From: Trachythela sp. YZ-2020
Taxonomy: Eukaryota; Cnidaria; Anthozoa; Malacalcyonacea; Clavulariidae
DNA length: 64,000 nt
Reading direction: 5' to 3'
Assembly: GCA_016169945.1 (NCBI GenBank)
Contig: JADLSH010000158.1
Coordinates: 159,001-223,000 of the forward strand
Shown: positions 20,825 through 30,427 of the stretch, piece by piece
How positions within the stretch are numbered: the stretch's first letter is position 1
Layout of the letters: each line of letters begins with the position of its first letter
Translations under genes and position numbers: made by a program
Notes under the pieces: model-generated
The model's database searches: none
What the model saw: the letters and a program-made list of their open reading frames with translations, nothing else
Told to the model about the DNA's origin: nothing

Positions 20825-21396
20825 ATGACGACGATAAAACTCAACGTGCAAAACGAGCTGAAGGTCAATCTTCAAACAAGAAAGATGTTGTAGTGATCGC
20901 TGGTGAATCGCTGGTGAAAAATGTGGTTGGTGCTTATATGAGCAAAGAGGATTCTAAACATTATTATGTTGTAAAGGCTTTCCCTGGGGCAACCGTCACC
21001 GATATGGAGGATTTTATTAAGCCTATCTCCCGCAAGTCACCTAATAAAGTTATCGTCCATGTCGGTACAAATGATTTGAAGACAGATTCCACACCGAAAA
21101 TCATTGCTGATTCCATTATAAATCTGACGACTCAGGTAAAAGAGGACTCGCCTAATACAACGGTAGGTGTTTCAGCTTTGCTGGTTAGAAGTGACTCCCC
21201 AAAATTAGTGACCAAAGTTAAGCAAGTAAACTTTATCCTAGACAATTACTGTTGTATGAACAAGATTCCTTTCTTAAGAAATGCTAATATTAATAACAGT
21301 CACCTGAACGATAGAGGCCTTCATTTAAATAAATTAGGTAGTCGGTGCTTACAAAACAATTTTATTGAGTTTATAAACAATTTAGACAATAATTGA
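20825..21396 (+). pseudogene. LINE ORF1 C-terminal part: esterase domain
   Basis: The open frame (reading in from H at 20773) has V-V-I-A-G-E-S-L near the start, where the GDS box has become GES, then H-V-G-T-N-D-L and H-L-N-D-R-G-L-H-L. The coiled-coil N-terminus seen in the first LINE is absent because of 5' truncation. The change from Asp to Glu in the first block leaves the nucleophile Ser in place, so activity cannot be judged. It ends 10 bp before ORF2. Confidence 0.78.
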
Positions 21397-21405
21397 CATA
21401 ATACC

Positions 21406-24400
21406 GTGTCGTTTAGAGCTGCTGCTGTTGATAATATGCAATCTACGCAAACTATTACTTCTAAAGGTCAAAACCTACTCCTACCTAAGATGAGGGGTTT
21501 TAAACTTGCGTCGCTTAATATAACTAGCTTAGTTAAGCACATAGATGAGTTTAGAGTACTTCTAGCCGATAATACGATTGATGTATTGGCTATTAATGAG
21601 ACAAGGCTTGATTCTATGATTAGTGATACTGAAATGCACATAAAGGGCTATGAAATTGTTCGCCGTGATAGAAATAGAAATGGAGGAGGTATCTGTTTCT
21701 ATATTCGCAGTTGTATTAATTTTTCTATTCGCCTTGATTTGTCATTTGATCAATTAGAAAACTTGTGCATTTCAATTAATAAGCCTAGATCCAAGCCTTT
21801 TCTCATAGTAACTTGGTACAGGCCACCGAATTCGCCTGTGGCTAAGTTCAACCAATTTGAAACTCTATTAGATATACTTGACGTCGAAAATATTGAATAC
21901 TATCTAATGGGTGACTTGAATTGTGATTTGAGCTCTTCAGTCTTGGATCATGGTTCAAGGTTACTCATGGATACTATTGAATCATACAATCTCACTCAGC
22001 TGATAAAGGAACCTACTCGAATTACGGATTCCTCTTCTACATTAATTGATCACATCTTTACAAACACCCCTGATAAAGTAGTTTGTTCTGGTGTCTCTCA
22101 TGTTGGTATAAGCGATCACAGTCTTATTTATGCTTTTCGAAAGCTTGCAGTTGCCACGTCGGGTAGGAGCCATTCTACAATAAACTACAGAAAATTTAAA
22201 AACTTTGATCCGATTAGATTTCGTAATGATATCAGTACACAAAATTGGAGCTATATTGATGAGTTTGAAAACCCTAATGATATGTGGTACGCTTGGAAAA
22301 CCACATTTAATTCCGTTGCGGAAAAACATGCTCCACTTCGTACAAAGCCTGTCAAGGCTTCTAAATCGCCTTGGATTACGTCTCATTTAAAAGATGAAAT
22401 GCATAAAAGAGATATTCAAAAAATTAAAGCAATTCGTTCCAACAATTCTTCGGATTGGCTTTTGTTTAAAAGAATGCGTAATTCTGTTAACTACGAAATC
22501 TTTCAAGCGAAAGAAAGATATTTCAAAAATGCATTTTATGAAAATAAATGTAATCCAAAAAAGACCTGGAATATTATTAGTGAACTTACATCTAAGAATT
22601 GCAAAAGTTCGCTTATTAATGAAATCGATTTGAACGGAGACTTAATTAACGATTCTAATAAAATTGCAGATGCTTTCAATGATCACTTTTCTAGCATTGG
22701 CCCTAGGCTTGCAGATAAAATAAGTTTTAATGAAAAGGACCGGTCATATGTTGATTCTTTATCTTGTCAAAATGATAATGTCTCCTTTCATCTAAAGGAA
22801 ACTAATCAACCAACGGTTTTATACTTTTATCCAAGCTAAGTAAATCAAAAGGAACTGGTCTTGATAAAATTTCTTCTAGATTACTTCGAGAATGCTCAGA
22901 TCTAATTGCCGAATCCCTTAGTCTTATTTTCAATCGTTCTATTATTACTGGCATATTTCCTAATGAATGGAAATGTGCTAAAGTCGTCCCTATACACAAA
23001 CAGGGAAAGCGAAACTGTGTCGATAACTATCGACCGATCTCGATTGTCCCTGTTGTGGCAAAGGTTTTTGAAAGGATCATTTACGATCAAGTGCAATTAT
23101 ATCTATCTGAAAATAAACTATTAACTAATTGCCAGTCAGGGTTTCGTGGTCTGCACTCAACTGTAACTGCTCTTCTTGAAGTCACTAATGAATGGGCCTA
23201 TAACGTTGACCATGGAAATGTTAATGCTGTTATGTTCCTTGACCTCAAGAAAGCTTTTGATACTGTAGATCATGAAATACTGCTGGGTAAACTTAATGCA
23301 TACGGCATCAGTGGAGTCGCTGGCAATTGGTTTCGATCATATCTTAATGAGCGTAAACAAAAGTGTTTCGTTAATGGACATCTCTCGACAAGTCGTTTGC
23401 TTCGTTGTGGAGTACCCCAAGGGACTATTTTAGGACCGCTTTTATTCCTAATTTACATCAATGATTTACCTAATTGCCTCTCACATTCTCGGGCACGTAT
23501 GTTTCCTGACGATACCAACCTGACATATGCGAGTAATAATATCTATGATATTAACCATCGTCTAAATGAAGATCTTGCAAATGTCAGTGAATGGTTGTCG
23601 GCAAATAGACTTACCCTAAACCAATCTAAAACCGAATTCATGTTAATCGGCTCTTATCAAATAATTAGTACATTTCAATCTACTCCTTCGTTGGTAATTA
23701 ATGACGCTCCGATTAGGCAAGTTTCTCATACAAAATCGCTTGGTATACATGTTGATGAAAATATGTCTTGGAATGTTCATATTGCAAAATTGTGTAAAAA
23801 AGTTGCTTCAGGTATAGGTGCTCTAATTGCCGAATCCCTTAGTCTTATTTTCAATCGTTCTATTATTACTGGCATATTTCCTAATGAATGGAAATGTGCT
23901 AAAGTCGTCCCTATACACAAACAGGGAAAGCGAAACTGTGTCGATAACTATCGACCGATCTCGATTGTCCCTGTTGTGGCAAAGGTTTTTGAAAGGATCA
24001 TTTACGATCAAGTGCAATTATATCTATCTGAAAATAAACTATTAACTAATTGCCAGTCAGGGTTTCGTGGTCTGCACTCAACTGTAACTGCTCTTCTTGA
24101 AGTCACTAATGAATGGGCCTATAACATTGACCATGGAAATGTTAATGCTGTTATGTTCCTTGACCTCAAGAAAGCTTTTGATACTGTAGATCATGAAATA
24201 CTGCTAGGTAAACTTAATGCATACGGCATCAGTGGAGTCGCTGGCAATTGGTTTCGATCATATCTTAATGAGCGTAAACAAAAGTGTTTCGTTAATGGAC
24301 ATCTCTCGACAAGTCGTTTGCTTCGTTGTGGAGTACCCCAGGGGACTATTTTAGGACCGCTTTTATTCCTAATTTACATCAAGGATTTACCTAATTGCCT

Positions 24401-25250
24401 CTCACATTCTCGGGCACGTATGTTTCCTGACGATACCAACCTGACATATGCGAGTAATAATATCTATGATATTAACCATCGTCTAAATGAAGATCTTGCA
24501 AATGTCAGTGAATGGTTGTCGGCAAATAGACTTACCCTAAACCAATCTAAAACCGAATTCATGTTAATCGGCTCTTATCAAAGAATTAGTACATTTCAAT
24601 CTACTCCTTCGTTGGTAATTAATGACGCTCCGATTAGGCAAGTTTCTCATACAAAATCGCTTGGTATACATATTGATGAAAATATGTCTTGGAATGTTCA
24701 TATTGCAAAATTGTGTAAAAAAGTTGCTTCAGGTATAGGTGCTCTAAAACGCATAAAGCCTTTTGTTCCTTATTCCATCTTGCAACAAGTATACAATTGT
24801 TTAGTCCAACCTCATTTTGACTATTGTTCTATTGTATGGGATACATGCGGTAGTACTCTTGCTGATAAACTACAAAAACTGCAAAATCGAGCCGCTAGAG
24901 TTCTGACGTCATCAAGCTATGATACAAATGCTGAATATCTGTTTGAAAAGCTTGGCTGGAAAAATCTTACATCTCAACGTAGAATTGCCAAGGCTGTCAT
25001 GGTGCACAAATCTCTAAACGATCTTGCACCAGACTACCTTTCTGAAATGTTTGTTGATCGCAGTAGAGTAACAAATTACATATTGAGGGACACCAGTGGC
25101 AAATTAGCAGTACCTCAACCACGAACAAATTTTCTAAAAAATAGTTTCAGCTACAGTGGTGCGGTAGTGTGGAACTCTCTTCCCAATGAGTTACGTCAAG
25201 TTAATACTTTGCGTAAATTTAAGTCTGATTGCAGCAATTTTATTCGATAA
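21406..25250 (+). pseudogene. LINE ORF2: endonuclease and duplicated reverse transcriptase
   Basis: The first frame (21406-22839) has the APE endonuclease: S-L-N-I-T-S, I-N-E-T-R-L-D, R-R-D-R-N-R-N-G-G-G, T-W-Y-R-P-P-N, M-G-D-L-N-C-D and G-I-S-D-H-S. A frameshift near 22810 leads to the RT frame ending at 25250. Within that frame a 307-codon block is present twice. Each block has F-L-D-L-K-K-A-F-D-T-V-D-H and G-V-P-Q-G-T-I-L-G-P, but the catalytic box reads F-P-D-D instead of Y-A-D-D in both. The protein would not be a normal RT. The C-terminus matches that of the first LINE. Confidence 0.88.
22902..24744. repeat. 921-bp in-frame tandem duplication within RT
   Basis: The sequence beginning CTAATTGCCGAATCCCTTAG at 22902 starts again at 23823. 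The period is 921 bp, or 307 codons, so the frame stays open through both copies. Only a handful of differences separate them (for example Val/Ile before D-H-G-N, N/K before D-L-P), so the duplication is recent or an assembly artefact. Confidence 0.95.
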
Positions 25251-25430
25251 ATTTTAAACTTATTCACGGCACTCTTGGAAACCAGGTATATATCTTAATA
25301 GTTATGTGTTTTATAAGTGTGTATGTAAATTTTTGTAATACAGTATATATATATTTAAATTTTTACTCTACTGTAAATCCTGATGAGTCTACCGTGACTA
25401 AATAAAAGTTCAGTTCAGTTCAGTTCAGTT

Positions 25431-25767
25431 TATTCTCGTATCTAATATCACCTTATACGAAACGGCTTAGACAACTAATATAGCGACGCTTAACCTAGTA
25501 AAATATTATTACCTTATGCGAAGTAATAACAAGCAGAAATATAGCTTTCTAAAACGAGAAGATCTTAAAGTTTGTCGGCATAGTAAGCGTTGTTTAGGTC
25601 TTATAGAGCAATACAAATATAAGTTTCAAGCGTTTTAGATGTAGCAGAGTGGGAAAAGCAGTGATTTTTAAGCGAGAGTTACAAGCATATACAAACATTG
25701 TATATAAACATTTAGCGCTTGTTAGGTAATTACGGACAATTAAGATTTTCTAGCTTGAAAATTTGAA
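25431..25767 (+). repeat. Repeat family H, right part
   Basis: Starts TATTCTCGTATCTAATATCACC and runs to GAAAATTTGA, where similarity to the inverted copy ending at 43034 stops. Together with 20487-20824 it forms one H copy of about 670 bp. Confidence 0.85.
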
Positions 25768-26475
25768 TAAATTTAGAATATATTATTATAGGACGGAAAA
25801 ATATTGTACAATGTACATACAACACACACAGAATTAATTTTTAAAACACATTTATTGATTACAATTTCTTTTACAGCGTTAGTAAGGTCTGATTCACTCA
25901 TGTAGATCATTCTAATGCTTAGTTACCTTTGTTCTGTTCAATGTTTTCGCAAACTAGAACAATAGTAACTAGGCATGTGAGTTATCCAAAGTTGTGAATT
26001 GGGATGTATCTAAAATTGTAACCCTAATTCTAAAATGCGACTGCTTAACATACGCTAATTGATTTATTATATAGATCAATTGAGGAAACTACAGGACTGT
26101 TTCTAAAACGTTCCGTTCTGCACCTGTAATTATAGTACAATTGACCATTTAATCGTGTTTCTCTTTGTCTCATCTGGTTAAGTTTCTTCGGAAGTAAATG
26201 ACGCAGTTTGTGATCAGTTTGTGATATTTTCCGAATTAGTTCAATGCACATATTAATGCGACGGTCTTTCAGCGATTGCAAGCACGTCGTCCTCGTTGCG
26301 TAAACTACTTTCATGACATTGGATGAACTTCTAATAGCTGTACCGGAAATATGATCACGAACGTTAATTACCTCAGATCAAGGTTAGTAGAAGGAGACTG
26401 GTTAGGCTAGTTGTACCACGTGACAAAATATGTTATTCAACCTTGTTTTGACAGGTCACGTGATGCGTTCCTTGA
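25768..26475. other. Intergenic, no supported gene
   Basis: AT-rich. A minus-strand frame of 89 codons (26045-26314) has no recognisable feature. Nothing else was seen. Confidence 0.45.
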
Positions 26476-27377
26476 GATCACTTTAAGGCTTGGTTACCAA
26501 GCACTGAGCTATATAAGTACTAAGGACTATTAACTTATATATCTTACTAGAGCGCAAAGCCGCAAACAATTGAGCTGATACAGTCTTTTCTTTAGACACG
26601 ACAGTGTGTTTTACAATAGTCGTTTAATAAAATATTGTATGGTAATATTGTCATGTTGATCTTAACTTTGAAAATGATTTTTAAATCGTTGTTGCTGTTG
26701 TTTTATATATAAAATCGTTGTTGTGGTTGTTTTATACATGAATTTCGCTTTGTTTACATTTCGCCGATTTCGTTATACAATTTCATTATACAATCGATTG
26801 CATTTTTATTGCGCGATTTTCGCGCTCCATAAAGTCTGAATCAAGACAAGCGTCTTTATATAAATACTTATAAATAGTATAAAAATACAGTAATTAAAAG
26901 AAATTCTCAGTTCGTTTAGAATAATTGTCGGAATTAACCACTGTGTATTATTTAGCACTATGTTACGTTCAACAGAATATTCATCATGATATTCAGCACC
27001 ATGCTTATCAACGCTTGCAATGAATACATACATTGGATAAATAATGAATCTCGGGCTGAATATGATGCAAATTGCACAGTGGTTTTCAATTTCAGTCTTA
27101 GACTTAGTAAATAAATTGTTAAAGTATAGTCTATAGAATTTATACCATTTACCACAATACAAATTCTTTTCTTTAAGCAAATACAAATACTTGCCATAAA
27201 AAACTTTAAATATTATTAAACAGACTTAAAATAACAACCATCAGAAATATTAAAATATAGCATAATTACAATATACAACACTATATTACGCGATTACGCA
27301 ATGTTATTAAAGGTTAAGCTCAGTAGTGTTTACTATTTATATAGCTCAGTGCTTGGTAACCAAGCCTTAATGTGATC
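26476..27377. mobile_element. Terminal-inverted-repeat element, ~0.9 kb, unknown family
   Basis: A ~41 bp inverted pair, AAGGCTTGGTTACCAAGCACTGAGCTATATAA at the left end and its near-exact complement at the right, encloses an AT-rich interior. Each arm has an inner palindrome (CTTGGTTACCAAG) and a TATATAA box facing inwards. A minus-strand frame of 126 codons inside (26806-27186) looks non-functional. No clear target duplication. A non-autonomous DNA element or an inverted promoter pair are both possible. Confidence 0.6.
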
Positions 27378-27736
27378 CCAAATCTGCGATCTTAAATTAG
27401 GGGGTGAACATCTCGATTAAACAATAGCTTTCTAAGCACGCAAATAATTGTGGTCGCAGTATATTTTACCACAATGCAGTTCGGTCGTTATCTATAAATA
27501 CTTCCTCCATGCAGTGCGCATTTACATGATACATTGCGTTGTGCGCTTCACGTGCTATTCATTTCTACAAAGGCTTCCGAGCGACAAAGCCGTCAAGACA
27601 TTTTGCGCATTTTACAGGTGAGTTTATTTGTAGATAAGCGTTCTTATAAATCGAAAATTTTACTGGTAGAAAAGATAGCCAATGATTGAGATTTAGTTTT
27701 CACAAGTAACAAGATATCATGCCTTCCTGACGCGCG

Positions 27737-27950
27737 TATATATCAGAGCTGCCAACGTATGGAACACGCTTCCTTGCACCATTAGAGACACCACCAAATC
27801 TCTTATTTCATTAAAAGAGTCTCTAATGAAACTCTACATTGAATATACTAATGTGATCTACAATTCTGAAGATCCGAGGACATTTAAGTCTGTATGTGTG
27901 AAATGTCACACAACTCGTTCGTTAACTAGCTTGTCAACAAAACCATGTTG
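27737..27950 (+). pseudogene. LINE ORF2 C-terminal fragment
   Basis: The frame reads I-R-A-A-N-V-W-N-T-L-P, then S-L-I-S-L-K-E-S-L-M-K-L-Y and ends in a C-x2-C-H motif region (S-V-C-V-K-C-H-T-T-R). The N-x-L-P and terminal Cys/His pattern is known from C-termini of Jockey/CR1-type LINEs. The remainder of ORF2 is absent upstream. The following 200 bp, with GTTTGTTT repeats, may be its 3' region. Confidence 0.6.
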
Positions 27951-28399
27951 CTAACTTTACGATAGTGCATGACCAATTTGCGGGTTGTTTCGCTCGTTAA
28001 CGTTTTTTGTCCAGTATTATTCTTTGTCTGTTTGTTTGTTTACTTGTTTGTTAACTCCCCGCTAATTTCCATTGTTTCTTTTGTCGTCTGTTTGTTTGTC
28101 AGTTTGTTGACTAGTTTGTGATGTCATTTCCGTAGTACAGTATCCACGATGATTCTTTGATGGTAATGTTGTTAACACTGCAGGCCAAAGTGTTCTTCAA
28201 GAAATGTCGTTTCAATAGAAAAAATTACTTGCTAGCTGCTGTGCACAATATGTCGAACAAGGTTTTCCTAAAGACTATAGCATTATATTAGTTTCCTTTT
28301 CAGTTGTGTTATGTTATGTTGAATTTTGAACGTTCTAAACGTTGCAAAGAAACGTTGAATTATATGATAATGATAAAACTATTTCACTACGTAATCGTT

Positions 28400-29240
28400 G
28401 AAATCGTTCTCATTAACCACTCGGTGGAACACAATTTCGACCAGTCCAACCTTGTATTTTACAAACACTCTGGGGACTTAATTTGCTTTGTGGATCTCGG
28501 TGATCCAATGGCCAATTATGCAAGTCTTGGTAACTTGGTGAGAAACATGTAATGGCAACCTATGTCTTGGCATTTCTGGTTAGAGGAAACTGTAGTGACC
28601 TCAAGCATGTCATTGCATATTATTTTACTGAAAATGTTACCTCTTACAAGTTAATGTCCCTCTTCTGGAAAGTTGTTGGTGTTCTGGAGTTGTCGTTAAA
28701 CCTTTGGGTCTGTGCAGCTGTAAATGATGGAGCATCGCCAAATCGCAAGTTCTTCGACCTTCACGCAAAGTTTGTCAGTGATTTTAACTCTGATGTGGTT
28801 CACAAGGTGCACAACATCTTCGTATGTCAGAGTTCATCTACTTCATTGATGATGCTTGTCACCTCATTAAGATTGCTTTCCCTTCAGGAAAAGAGGAAAG
28901 ATGTTGCTTTCCCTTCAAACCTACAAAGGCTTGAAAATTTGTGTTCATTCACATATCGAGGCCATTCCGTTTTTGCTTGCTGAAGGGTTTCAATATGTCC
29001 TCAGCAAAAGATTCATGCAAGATGTGCTAGAGGACAACTTTGGGCATCAGAGAGCTAAAGGTGGACGCTCGGAGAACCTCACCGCCCATCAGTTTGGCTA
29101 CAATGACCTCACCATTGCTGCACAAAGAGCCATTGCACCTGTTCTACGAGGGAATGTTGGCGGCAGGTATGAGAAAAGAAGTGGTATCAGATTAGTGATG
29201 AACCAGTGAAGAAAAGGAGAAAACCAAAGAAGTGACATTA
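28400..29240 (+). pseudogene. P-element-type transposase remnant
   Basis: Three overlapping frames continue each other. The first contains K-H-S-G-D-L-I-C-F-V-D-L-G-D-P. The second (28552-28983) has L-V-R-G-N-C-S-D-L-K, A-Y-Y-F-T-x-N-V-T and V-N-D-G-A-S-P-N-R-K-F-F, the RNase H-fold region of THAP/P-type transposases. The third (28901-29209) has L-S-K-R-F-M-Q-D-x-L-E-x-x-F-G-H-Q-R, the conserved C-terminal region, and G-Y-N-D-L-T-I. Between them a block is missing, and there is no N-terminal THAP zinc finger. It was a cut-and-paste transposase; it is now frameshifted and deleted. Confidence 0.8.
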
Positions 29241-29485
29241 TTATCGTTACTGAACTGGGGGTCAATAACTGTTGTACTATGTCAAACGTGCTATACCGGT
29301 ATAGGTAACAAACTTCAGATCTTTAAAATTAGTCTACTTGATTTGTAGAATTTTCAGGTAGATTGATCCTGAAGACCTGAAGGTTGTTGCAATGACTTTT
29401 GTGTTTACTTCTTGTGGATTTTAAGGAATTCCTTTATTAAGCTTTCCACCCCCCCCCCTTGTAATACCTCCCTCCTGTAATACCC

Positions 29486-29699
29486 CCTAGTAATAAGTCA
29501 TAAGTCATTAGTCATTAGTCATAAGTCATAAGCCATAAGTCATAAGTCATAAGTCATAAGTCATAAGTCATAAGTCATAAGTCATCAGTCATAAGTCATA
29601 AGTCATAAGTCATAAGTCATAAGTCATAAGTCATAAGTCATAAGTCACAAGTCATAAGTCATAAGTCATAAGTCATAAGTCATAAGTCATAAGTCATAG
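29486..29699. repeat. 7-bp minisatellite (ATAAGTC)n
   Basis: About thirty copies of ATAAGTC with a few variants (ATTAGTC, ATCAGTC, ACAAGTC), mostly near the left edge. Confidence 0.97.
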
Positions 29700-29756
29700 A
29701 AATTGGATTAGTTAACAAGTATATCCGCCTAGTCTATAACTATGACTATAATCGCT

Positions 29757-29868
29757 CGATTTGGAGCTAAGCTCGCTCGATTTGGAGCAAAGCTCCCTCG
29801 ATTTGGAGCAAAGCTCGCGCGATATGGAGCAAAGCTCGCTCGATTTGGAGCTAAGCTCGCTCGATGAT
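29757..29868. repeat. 21-bp tandem array, five copies
   Basis: Unit GCTCGATTTGGAGCTAAGCTC, with AAGC/TAAGC variation and GCGCGATATGG in one copy. Each unit contains a GAGCTAAGCTC imperfect palindrome. Confidence 0.95.
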
Positions 29869-30074
29869 AAAGATAAGGAAGATAAAGATAAGGAACATTA
29901 GACAATTTCGATCTTACATGAAGTTCTTAGGTACACATAATAAGAATTAAAACAGCATTTTTTCTCTTTCTAGCAAGTTATAAAGTTAACCATAAGCTTT
30001 CTACAATGTTTGCTAGCTTCTAAGCTAACTTATTTTAGAAATTTCCTAACTAGATGACGCGTCAGGCTTACTTC

Positions 30075-30232
30075 AATTGTCGCCGGGCTAATTTCAATAG
30101 AAGCCGGGCTAAATTGAATAGAAGCCGGGCTAAATTAAATAGAAGCCGGGCTAAACTGAATAGAAGCCGAGCTAAATTGAATAGAAGCCGGGCTAATTTA
30201 TATAGAAGCCGGGCTAATTTCAACAGAACTTC
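30075..30232 (+). repeat. 21-bp tandem array, about seven copies
   Basis: Unit GAAGCCGGGCTAAATTGAATA. The frame stays open through the array and would read as R-S-R-A-K-L-N repeats, but a 21-bp period forces this and there is no other sign of coding. A different 21-bp array lies 200 bp upstream. Confidence 0.95.
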
Positions 30233-30294
30233 AGGATCACATCATTTCAAGTTACTGTACACGATAGCGATTTGACATGAAGTACTCCAGTACT

Positions 30295-30427
30295 TCATTT
30301 CACAAATTGCCAGTTTGGCGCCTACGCACATTAATATTTTGACACTAATGTGCGTAGCATTAATTAATGCCTTTCTAATTGCGCATTAATTAATTAATGC
30401 GTAGCATTAATTAACACTAATGTATAT
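30295..30427. repeat. AT-rich inverted motifs around ATTAATGCGTAGCATTAAT
   Basis: Several copies of GCGTAGCATTAATTAA and its complement, including palindromic ATTAATTAATGCGTAGCATTAATTAA near 30384. It abuts the truncated 5' end of the LINE below. Confidence 0.7.

Larger units (their letters stand above)
20825..25430 (+). mobile_element. CR1-like LINE, second copy, with RT duplication
   Basis: A 5'-truncated ORF1 with an esterase domain is followed 10 bp later by ORF2, then a tail ending AATAAAAG(TTCAG)n. It interrupts repeat H. The empty site is preserved at 43405-43425, and comparison shows a duplication of at most TA, consistent with CR1-type LINEs, which make little or no target duplication. 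Sequence identity with the first LINE copy is visible throughout the RT palm. Confidence 0.9.

Noticed and set aside
27560..27620. TTTTACAG followed by GTGAGTTT, looking like an exon/donor junction
   Set aside because: No open frame or transcript evidence upstream; it could be chance.
29486..30232. CRISPR-like spacing
   Set aside because: Units are contiguous with no unique spacers, and the host is an animal genome.
30054..30275. Frame with R-S-R-A-K-L-N repeats
   Set aside because: A 21-bp tandem array gives an open frame by its period; nothing else supports a protein.
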